From Methanothrix sp. (GTDB lineage: Archaea; Halobacteriota; Methanosarcinia; Methanotrichales; Methanotrichaceae): a stretch of 39,886 bases of DNA. Positions 23,907 to 30,443 of this stretch are shown piece by piece; position 1 is the stretch's first letter; each line of letters begins with the position of its first letter. A program made the translations under genes and the position numbers. Location of the stretch: NCBI RefSeq assembly GCF_024518575.1, contig NZ_JANIHG010000013.1:1-39886 (forward strand), given 5' to 3'. Below the pieces are notes generated by a model. That model was given only the letters and a program-made list of their open reading frames with translations, was not told where the DNA came from and made no database searches.

Positions 23907-24341
23907 TCATGGGCTGGCATTTATCAGCTCCTCATAGCCGATATAGCTCATGAGGTCATCCTTCTTGTCGCCTATCAGCTCCCTCTCTCTGCTAAGTATA
24001 TCGCGAATGAGCGGGATTACAGGCTCATCGCCGTCCCAGTTCTTAAGGAGTATCTCATCAGATCCTGTGGCCGTGCGCACCTGATCAGCGACCATGGCGC
24101 ACAGGAATATGTCGTCCACATAGCCCTCTGCCCCGTGCGATTCCTCGGGGATGATATCGGATGGCAGGATGAAATATGCTATCGCAGCTATGACCAGCTT
24201 CCACATGCGTCTGGGCAGCTCCGGATCCCCGAGCATGCGGCTCATTAGCCTGTAAAATGCGGGGGCGTATCTCACGAGATCGCTGTGCTTTCCCTCATAG
24301 CCCTCTATGTCCTTCTCGAGTATCTTGTCAAATCTATCCAA
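23907..24341 (-). CDS. YkvA/DUF1232-like protein
   Basis: The product from TTG 24341 is 144 residues; the frame is open to 24443. This start is chosen because GGAGGG stands about 8 nt before it and the conserved part begins only later. The core is a hydrophobic helix and short motif, MWKLVIAAIAYFILPSDIIPEE, followed by GYVDDIFLCAMVADQVRT, which matches DUF1232 (YkvA-like) proteins of unknown function, usually with one membrane-associated helix. A 21-bp palindrome lies 31 bp upstream of the start. It is not close to any co-directional gene. Confidence 0.78.
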   Translation of the reverse strand: MDRFDKILEKDIEGYEGKHSDLVRYAPAFYRLMSRMLGDPELPRRMWKLVIAAIAYFILPSDIIPEESHGAEGYVDDIFLCAMVADQVRTATGSDEILLKNWDGDEPVIPLIRDILSRERELIGDKKDDLMSYIGYEELINASP

Positions 24342-24371
24342 GGAGTGCCCTCCCTGAAGGCCCTTGATGGG

Positions 24372-24392
24372 AATTATCACCGGGTGATAATT
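24372..24392. promoter_or_regulatory. 21-bp perfect palindrome, likely operator
   Basis: AATTATCACC-G-GGTGATAATT is a perfect 10-bp inverted repeat around one base. Its A/T-rich arm (GTTAATTATC on the minus strand) could be the TATA box for the YkvA-like gene if that starts at TTG 24341, placing the palindrome exactly where a repressor would act. Confidence 0.5.
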
Positions 24393-24486
24393 AACCTTTC
24401 CGCCATGTCTCATGCGGTTTGATAGGCGCATGCGTGCAAGCAATCACGAAAGGTTTTTAATTGAGGCCATGGCTACCTCGGTGACC

Positions 24487-24663
24487 ATGGGAAAGACAGG
24501 AAGTGTAGTCTGGCAAAAGATAAAGGGCCGAAAGGGACAGGTCCGCATGGTACCGAGCTCAGAAGTATCCTACAAGAAGCCGGGGCCCCTTCACAAGTAC
24601 ACATCCAGCGGTTCCAGGCGCAGATGGATGAAGAGGTCTGAGAAGGCTGCAGCCACCAGATAA
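24487..24663 (+). CDS. Small basic archaeal protein (DUF5350-like)
   Basis: The 58-residue protein is strongly basic (MGKTGSVVWQKIKGRKGQVR...SYKKPGPLHKYTSSGSRRRWMKR) and looks like the small conserved methanogen family DUF5350; I recall this family but cannot check. A TATA-like GTTTTTAATTG at about 24452-24462 points to a start site near 24482, which favours ATG 24487 over ATG 24469. RNA or ribosome binding is plausible from the charge. It overlaps the beginning of thiI in another frame, suggesting translational coupling. Confidence 0.75.
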   Translation: MGKTGSVVWQKIKGRKGQVRMVPSSEVSYKKPGPLHKYTSSGSRRRWMKRSEKAAATR

Positions 24664-25813
24664 ACCCCAACTTGTTCTGGTTCGGTATGGAGAGGTCGCT
24701 CTCAAGGACAGATGGACCAGGTCGAGCTGGGAGAGGCTCCTGAGAGCGAACATATCCCACGATCTTCGCGCGGCCGGTATAGATTTCAGGATGACAGGGG
24801 AGGGCGGGAGGATATACGTCCATACTTCAGATGATAGAGCGCCCTCCACGATCTCCAGAGTTTTCGGCGTTGTCTCGGTCAGTCCAGCCTACAGTGTGAG
24901 GCCAGGGATAGCTGAGATCTCGGAGCTTGCGGTGAGCATCGCCATTATGCGCTCGCCGAAGAGCTTCGCGATACGCGCGAGGCGGGCCGGAGGCGACGTA
25001 TCCAGCGAGAGGATAGCGGTTGAGGTCGGAGCTGCAGTCCAGCGCGCCACTGGAGCAGATGTCGATCTTGAGAACCCCGATCTGGAGATATTCGTCGAGG
25101 CCCGCCCGGAGAGGGCGCTGGTCTTCACCGAGATCCTGCAGGGAGTTGGGGGCCTCCCTCTGGGATCGCAGTCCAGAATGCTCGCGCTGATCTCCGGCGG
25201 CATCGACTCTCCAGTGGCGGCATGGCTGATAATGCGTCGCGGATCTCCTGTATCGTTGCTCCACTTCGATGCTTCGCCATATTCTGACGCCAGGGAGCAG
25301 GTGATAAGACAGGCTGAGATACTTCAGGGCTGGATGTCCGGAAGGCGTCTCGATCTAATCATCGTGCGCAACGCACGTGCGATCGAGATGATCTCATCCA
25401 GATACCCAAGGGAGACCTGTGTTATTTGCAGAAGGTTGATGTACCACGTCTCCTCTCTCGTGATGAAACGGCTGAGAGCAAAGGGCGTCGTGACCGGATA
25501 CTCCCTTGGGCAGGTGGCATCCCAGACCCCTGAGAACATCATGGCAGAGCAGGTCGGGATCGAGGCGCCGGTATATCATCCGCTGATCGCGATGGACAAG
25601 ACCGAGATCGTAGATCTGGCGCGCAGGATCGGCACGTACGATGCATCCACAGGATCCAAGCAGTGCCGGGCAGCGCCGAGGCGGCCTGTGACGAAGGCAA
25701 AACTCGATGAGATCCTCGGAATCGAGAGGGAGCTGGGTCTGAAGGAGCTCGCGATGGAGCTCGCTGACGGCATGGAGATCGTGAGAATCAAGAGAGAGGA
25801 ACATCCTCTGTAA
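24647..25813 (+). CDS. thiI: tRNA 4-thiouridine sulfurtransferase ThiI (non-standard start)
   Basis: ThiI adenylates tRNA U8 and transfers sulfur to it; it may also serve thiazole synthesis. Domains: N-terminal ferredoxin-like (RYGEVALKDRW), THUMP (to about residue 160) and PP-loop ATPase with LISGGIDSPVAAW. Cys residues follow in CVICRRLM and SKQCRAAPRRP. There is no rhodanese domain, as usual in archaea. The first in-frame ATG (24791) would remove the conserved RYGEVALK segment. Upstream of it, back to the TGA at 24629-24631, no ATG, GTG or TTG exists in frame. CTG 24647, 9 nt after GAGGT, is my best guess for the start. A sequencing error is the alternative. Confidence 0.9.
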   Translation: MQPPDKPQLVLVRYGEVALKDRWTRSSWERLLRANISHDLRAAGIDFRMTGEGGRIYVHTSDDRAPSTISRVFGVVSVSPAYSVRPGIAEISELAVSIAIMRSPKSFAIRARRAGGDVSSERIAVEVGAAVQRATGADVDLENPDLEIFVEARPERALVFTEILQGVGGLPLGSQSRMLALISGGIDSPVAAWLIMRRGSPVSLLHFDASPYSDAREQVIRQAEILQGWMSGRRLDLIIVRNARAIEMISSRYPRETCVICRRLMYHVSSLVMKRLRAKGVVTGYSLGQVASQTPENIMAEQVGIEAPVYHPLIAMDKTEIVDLARRIGTYDASTGSKQCRAAPRRPVTKAKLDEILGIERELGLKELAMELADGMEIVRIKREEHPL

Positions 25814-26140
25814 TCAGGCAGATCGATGACCGCCTGCGTGGACGCATGCATGTGATCTCGCAGGAGTCATTAAGTGTTACGATGGTGGGCATTGATCCCT
25901 CTGGAGATCCGAGCACCGGCTCGAGCCTGCTGCCCGATGACATCTAGATGATGTCGATGGCTTTGTCGCTCTGTCATTCCATCTGTCTCTGCCACCATGT
26001 CTATTGATTTACAGGCGTGTTTCGGGACGCTCCTCTGTACGGTAGCATTTAGATGAATCATCTATAAGTACCTGGATTCGCAACCTGGCCTGCGGCTCTC
26101 TGAATCGAAGAGCTTGAAGCACACAGGAGCCAGTGGTTGT
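25814..26140. other. Intergenic region with palindromes
   Basis: No gene is convincing in these 327 bp. A 17-bp imperfectly spaced palindrome (GACATC-TAGAT-GATGTC, 25939-25955) and the palindrome at 26050-26064 share the half-site TCATCTA or its complement. Confidence 0.4.
26050..26067. promoter_or_regulatory. Palindrome overlapping a TATA box
   Basis: TAGATGA-A-TCATCTA (26050-26064) is a perfect 15-bp palindrome whose right arm runs into ATCTATAAG, a TATA box for the small gene starting at 26141. The arrangement suggests repression by a dimeric DNA-binding protein. Confidence 0.45.
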
Positions 26141-26344
26141 ATGGATATAAACAAAACCAGCAGCATTTACCTTGCCATGATGTATGTTTACATAAAGTCG
26201 TATGAGGAGGCCATAAACGACTTCGAAACTGCTGTCAAGGATACAGGATTTGCGGATCTTGCGATAGAGGCTGTCAGGGAGAAGTTTCGGGAGAGGATTG
26301 AGAGGGTCTCCAGAGAGCTGGATATGCTCTCCTCCAGCAGCTGA
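26141..26344 (+). CDS. Small helical protein of unknown function
   Basis: The 67-residue product from ATG 26141 (MDINKTSSIYLAMMYVYIKS...) is almost entirely predicted alpha-helical, with a charged C-terminal helix (AVREKFRERIERVSRELDML). GGAG stands 11 nt upstream. A TTG at 26114 would extend it by nine residues. It has its own promoter with a palindrome. I do not recognise a family. Confidence 0.6.
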   Translation: MDINKTSSIYLAMMYVYIKSYEEAINDFETAVKDTGFADLAIEAVREKFRERIERVSRELDMLSSSS

Positions 26345-26456
26345 TCCCTTCAATTCTATATCTTTTACGTGCATTGCTCTGAGTTGCGTTTTTACCCTCG
26401 TGTTGGTCCTGGCATGCGAAGAATCCTGCATGGCTTTAGGTTGCGATTTCAATCGT

Positions 26457-26466
26457 TCGAGCACAC
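26457..26466 (-). repeat. Recurring intergenic motif, copy 2
   Basis: TCGAGCACAC within CAATCGTTCGAGCACACAAA, about 55 nt past the 3' end of the minus-strand Fe-S gene. It is nearly identical over 17 nt to copy 3 at 33580. Confidence 0.45.
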
Positions 26467-26520
26467 AAACCAGAAATGGAAGACAGCTGTAGAAACAGCG
26501 CTTCTAATCCTTTCCGGGGC

Positions 26521-27501
26521 TTACCTGAAGATATCTGTCCTGTGCAGACCTGAGAAGCAGACCCTGTCGCATCTTCCGCATCCAACGCACCCGAGCAGTC
26601 CAGTGCGCACAGGCATGTGCTCCAGCTTCTCCATGTACCATGAGGATAGCCTCTCTTCAGCTCTCGCCTTCGGGTTGGCTCCGGATGCCATTCTGTGAAA
26701 TCCTGAGAGTATGCAGGAGTCCGCACACCTGATTCTCTCCCCGTCCGGCAGGCCGAGATCTGCGATTGTGAAGCAGTGGCACGTGGGGCATACGAAGCTG
26801 CATCCGCCGCAGGAGATGCATTCCTCTGAGAGTGATCTCCAGTCGATCTCTCTGAGCCTGGATCTCATGCGCTCCGGAGAGAGCCAGGGCCTGGCGCTCA
26901 TGATCCTGTCGCGGCTTTCCCTCATGAGCTTCCTCTTTTCCACATCATCGCCCCTCTCAAGAAGCTCCTCTGATGCCCTCGCGAGCATGATGCCTGCAGG
27001 CGACCCTGTCTCCAGGAGATAGCGCTCTCCCAGATCTGTGAGAAGGAGATCGAAGCCCTCATGCGCCTCTGGTCCGGCCCCCATCTGGGCACAGAAACAG
27101 CTCTCATCTGGCTCTGTGCAGTTCAGAGCGATGATTGCAGTTGATCTTCTGCGTTTTGAGTACAGCTCATCGAAAGGCTCGGCGAGCATTATTCTGTCCA
27201 GGAGGGAGAGGGCACGGAGATCGCATGGCCTCAATCCAAAGATCAGTCTATTCCTGACCTCCGGGACCTCGAACGTGTAAAGGCCGCTCTCCTGGAGGTA
27301 TGTGAAGAGCGTTTCACGCGGGGGGAGAAAGAGACGCGTGGGCGGAAGGAGCGGATTCGGAGCGCTGAGCGCGAGATCCTCTCCCCTCCATGAGACGAGC
27401 TGCGGCTCTCCGTTTATTAGAACAGGAGCGATGATCTCGAAGAACGCGCCCGCCCTTCTGAGCAGCTCAGGTAGATCCCTCTTTTCTAGGAAGAACATCA
27501 T
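26521..27501 (-). CDS. Fe-S electron-transfer subunit (sulfhydrogenase beta/AsrA-like)
   Basis: The 326-residue product resembles the beta subunit of archaeal sulfhydrogenases and AsrA of anaerobic sulfite reductase. An N-terminal domain carries FGLRPCDLRALSLLDR and ALNCTEPDESCFCAQMG, and two ferredoxin-type cluster motifs follow near residues 235 and 310: CISCGGCSFVCPTCHCF and CVGCGRCDRVCFSG. It probably carries electrons between the FAD subunit and a formate dehydrogenase subunit. The ATG overlaps the fdhA2 stop by 4 nt (ATGA), so it is the last gene of the operon. Confidence 0.87.
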   Translation of the reverse strand: MMFFLEKRDLPELLRRAGAFFEIIAPVLINGEPQLVSWRGEDLALSAPNPLLPPTRLFLPPRETLFTYLQESGLYTFEVPEVRNRLIFGLRPCDLRALSLLDRIMLAEPFDELYSKRRRSTAIIALNCTEPDESCFCAQMGAGPEAHEGFDLLLTDLGERYLLETGSPAGIMLARASEELLERGDDVEKRKLMRESRDRIMSARPWLSPERMRSRLREIDWRSLSEECISCGGCSFVCPTCHCFTIADLGLPDGERIRCADSCILSGFHRMASGANPKARAEERLSSWYMEKLEHMPVRTGLLGCVGCGRCDRVCFSGLHRTDIFR

Positions 27502-29510
27502 GCGTCTTCTCTCCTTATGCTAACCGATACCATCTTAAGAGCCGGGATCTTCGAGAATCGATCGAGCTGCCATTCTGTGAGCATATTCGCAGGCGATTCC
27601 CTGAAGTGGAATGGCATGAAGAGCATGCCCTCCCTGACGTCATCGCTCAGCCTGGCCCTCGCCCTTATGGTGCCGCTCTCAGACTCCAGGATCAGGCCGG
27701 TACCGTTTCTTATTCCAAGGGCTGCTGCATCTCTTGGATTCATATCAACAAACGCCTCAGGAACCTCGCGCTCCAGGATGCAGACCCTTCTGGTCATGCT
27801 ACCTGTGTGGAAGTGGTACTGGCTCCTGCCTATGATGAGCGTGAACCTCTCGTCCTCCATACCGCGCTGATCAACATGCCTGAATACAGCACGCCCGCGC
27901 GGAAAACCGTCCCTGTAAAGCACGGGCGTTCCATGGTGCTCCTGTGTCGGGCATGGCCAGTGGATGCCGCCGCGCTCCAGCCGCTCATGTGAGATGCCGC
28001 CATAGCTCGGTGTCAGCGCCGCTATCTCCCTCATCACATCAGCAGAGGTATCGTAACCTGATGAGATGCCGAAGATCTCGAGGAGCCTAGCTGCCACAAC
28101 CCACTCCGGCAGCGCATTACCTGGAGGATCGATCGCCTTTCTTATGAGCTGTACCTTTCTCTCTGTTGATGTCACGGTTCCGTACTTCTCTGCGAACGAT
28201 GCGATGGGAAGAACAACATCCGCCATCCTTGTCGTCTCCGTCGGGAATATCTCTGAGACCACCAGGAGATCGAGAGACTCCAGAGACTTTCTGATCCTTG
28301 AGCTGTCGGGGTAGCTCAGGGCCGGGTTCTCTCCTGAGATGTACATCCCCCTGATCTCAGATCCCGCGGAGCTCATGATCTCGACCGCCGTCATGCCCTG
28401 AGATGCGGGAAGCTCCACATCCCACGCACCCTCGAACTTCTCTCTGAACTCAGATATCTTCTGGTATCCGGTGTAGTAATCGGGAAGCGCGCCCATATCG
28501 CACGCGCCCTGCACGTTCTGGTGGCCCCGAAGCGGATATATGCCGGAGCCGTCCCTCCCGAGATTTCCGGTTGCGAGCGCGAGATTGACGATCGCCTGAA
28601 CGTTGTCCGTGCCGTGCGCATGCTGGGTTATTCCCATAGCGTACACGATCGCAGCAGCCTCTGCGCCACCATACATAACAGCAGCATCGTGTATGAGCCC
28701 TGCTGGCACACCGCATATCCGCTCCGCGACCTCAGGCGTGTATTCAGCGATATGATCGAGGATATCCACGAACCCCTCAGTCCTCGAGCGTATGAACTCC
28801 TCATCGATCATCCCCTCGCGAATCACGATGCTCAGGATCGCATTTAAAAGGGCTATATCTGTGCCAGGCCTCAGCTGGAGGTGGAGATCTGCGATCTTCG
28901 CCATCTTTGTCCTCCTCGGATCCACCGCTACGATCCTGGCACCGTTCCTCCTGGCCTCCATGATGTGAAGGGCGACCGCAGGATGCTGCTCGGTCGTGTT
29001 CGATCCGATGATCATTATCACATCAGAGTGGAGAAGGCTAGCTATCGGGTTCGTCATCGACCCGCTACCGAGAGATGAGCCGAGGGCGAAGAGCGTGGGC
29101 GCATGGCAGAGCCGCGCGACGTTGTCGATGTTGTTTGTTCCAAGTGCTGCACGGCAGAGCTTCATGAGGAGATAGTTCTCCTCGTTCGTCGCCTTCGCAG
29201 ATGTGAGAACCGCGAGTGCATCAGGTCCTGAATCCCTCTTTATCTCATCAAAAGATCTCGCTATGAATGAGAGCGCCTCGCTCCAGGATGTTTGAACATG
29301 ACGATCTCCCCTGCGCATCAGCGGCTCCCTGAGCCTGTCTGGATGGTTCGCGAAGCCGTGGAGGAGCCAGCCCTTTGCGCAGAGCCTTCCCCTGGCAGGT
29401 GGTTTCAGGGATGGGGTGACAGCGATTATCTTGTTGTTCTCCACATGCAGATAAAGACCACAGCCGCAGCCGCAGTAGACGCAGGTCGTCTCAATCGCAT
29501 CCAACGCCAT
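27498..29510 (-). CDS. fdhA: Formate dehydrogenase catalytic subunit, short form
   Basis: Mo/W-bis-pyranopterin oxidoreductase of about 670 residues. The N-terminal [4Fe-4S] motif is TTCVYCGCGCGLYL...RLCAKG; the active-site segment is NVARLCHAPTLFALGSS, where Cys replaces selenocysteine and is followed by the conserved His. Cofactor-binding stretches include SNTTEQHPAVALHI and GHQNVQGACDMGALPDYY. There is no N-terminal ferredoxin extension, unlike the paralogue upstream in the operon. The start is uncertain: ATG 29510 (MALDAIETTC), ATG 29519 and TTG 29558 (immediately after the upstream stop) are possible. It overlaps the next gene by 4 nt. Confidence 0.92.
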   Translation of the reverse strand: MALDAIETTCVYCGCGCGLYLHVENNKIIAVTPSLKPPARGRLCAKGWLLHGFANHPDRLREPLMRRGDRHVQTSWSEALSFIARSFDEIKRDSGPDALAVLTSAKATNEENYLLMKLCRAALGTNNIDNVARLCHAPTLFALGSSLGSGSMTNPIASLLHSDVIMIIGSNTTEQHPAVALHIMEARRNGARIVAVDPRRTKMAKIADLHLQLRPGTDIALLNAILSIVIREGMIDEEFIRSRTEGFVDILDHIAEYTPEVAERICGVPAGLIHDAAVMYGGAEAAAIVYAMGITQHAHGTDNVQAIVNLALATGNLGRDGSGIYPLRGHQNVQGACDMGALPDYYTGYQKISEFREKFEGAWDVELPASQGMTAVEIMSSAGSEIRGMYISGENPALSYPDSSRIRKSLESLDLLVVSEIFPTETTRMADVVLPIASFAEKYGTVTSTERKVQLIRKAIDPPGNALPEWVVAARLLEIFGISSGYDTSADVMREIAALTPSYGGISHERLERGGIHWPCPTQEHHGTPVLYRDGFPRGRAVFRHVDQRGMEDERFTLIIGRSQYHFHTGSMTRRVCILEREVPEAFVDMNPRDAAALGIRNGTGLILESESGTIRARARLSDDVREGMLFMPFHFRESPANMLTEWQLDRFSKIPALKMVSVSIRREDA

Positions 29511-29558
29511 CACCTGCATGCACAGCCATCTCGATTGCCCTCCGAGAGTTGAAGCCAA

Positions 29559-30443
29559 TCACCTGTAACACCGACCGTTCGTATTGCAGTTTGTCTGAAT
29601 ATGCACAAGCCTGTGCCAGTTCCGCCTCTCCCACAGCCGCTGGGAGAGATCCTCCTCATCAACAAGCTGACGCATCCTGTTTGTGAGCGTCCTCCAGTTC
29701 ACCAGATGGCCATCGAAGTCCGGCCCATCCACGCATGCGAACCTGGTCTCTCCACCCACCTCAACCCTGCATGCCCCGCACATACCAGTTCCATCGACCA
29801 TGAGGGGCGTGAGGCTGACCACGGTCTTGACGCCGAACGGCCTCGACGCCTCTGAGACGACCATCATCATGAAGGGGCAGCCGTGAACGAAGATCCTGTC
29901 AGCCCTGTTGCCCTCCTCCAAATATCTGGAGATGAACTTGTTCGCCCAGCCAGGCTCGCTGCAGCTCCCATCTCCAAAGACGACATGCAGCTCGTCGCTG
30001 AGATCCCTCAGCCTCTCCTCCCAGAATATGAAGCTCCTGCCGCGCCCCTCCACCACGGTCACAACACGGTTCCCCGCATCCTTCAGGGCTTTTATGAGAG
30101 GAATTGTAGGCCCGATCCCGAAGCATCCACAGGCGCATATCACCTCACCAAAACGAGATACCTCCGTCGGCTCGCCCAGCGGTCCTGCCAGATTGAGCAC
30201 GTTGTCCCCCACCTTCAGTGATGCTAGCTTCATCGTGCTCGTTCCGAGAACGTAAAATACGACGTCAACGGTGCCCAGTTCTGGATCCCATCCAGCCAGG
30301 CTCAGGGGCAGCCTCTCCCCCCGATCATCCACTCTGAGTATGAGGAACTGCCCCGGACGGGCAGCCTCGGCGATCCGCGGCGCCTCGAAGCGCATGTGTA
30401 TTATGTTGGGCGCAAGAACCTCTTTCTCACAAATTCTGTACAT
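29559..30443 (-). CDS. FAD/NAD(P)-binding subunit (NfnA/SudB/sulfhydrogenase gamma-like)
   Basis: The 294-residue flavoprotein is of the dihydroorotate dehydrogenase electron-transfer/NfnA type. FAD-binding ERLPLSLAGWD lies near residue 45, the nucleotide-binding glycine region is ACGCFGIGPTIPLIKAL, and a [2Fe-2S] site follows in GTGMCGACRVEVGGETRFAC near residue 225, then DGPDFDGHLVNW. It should exchange electrons between NAD(P)H and the Fe-S proteins of the formate dehydrogenase complex. Its start lies 17 nt inside the upstream gene's end, showing tight coupling. The glycine loop is slightly unusual (GCFGIGP where GGVGIAP is common). Confidence 0.9.
   Translation of the reverse strand: MYRICEKEVLAPNIIHMRFEAPRIAEAARPGQFLILRVDDRGERLPLSLAGWDPELGTVDVVFYVLGTSTMKLASLKVGDNVLNLAGPLGEPTEVSRFGEVICACGCFGIGPTIPLIKALKDAGNRVVTVVEGRGRSFIFWEERLRDLSDELHVVFGDGSCSEPGWANKFISRYLEEGNRADRIFVHGCPFMMMVVSEASRPFGVKTVVSLTPLMVDGTGMCGACRVEVGGETRFACVDGPDFDGHLVNWRTLTNRMRQLVDEEDLSQRLWERRNWHRLVHIQTNCNTNGRCYR

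Noticed and set aside
24412-24663. Longer upstream start for the small basic protein
   Set aside because: The added residues are not family-like, and the TATA-like box at 24452-24462 lies inside the extension.
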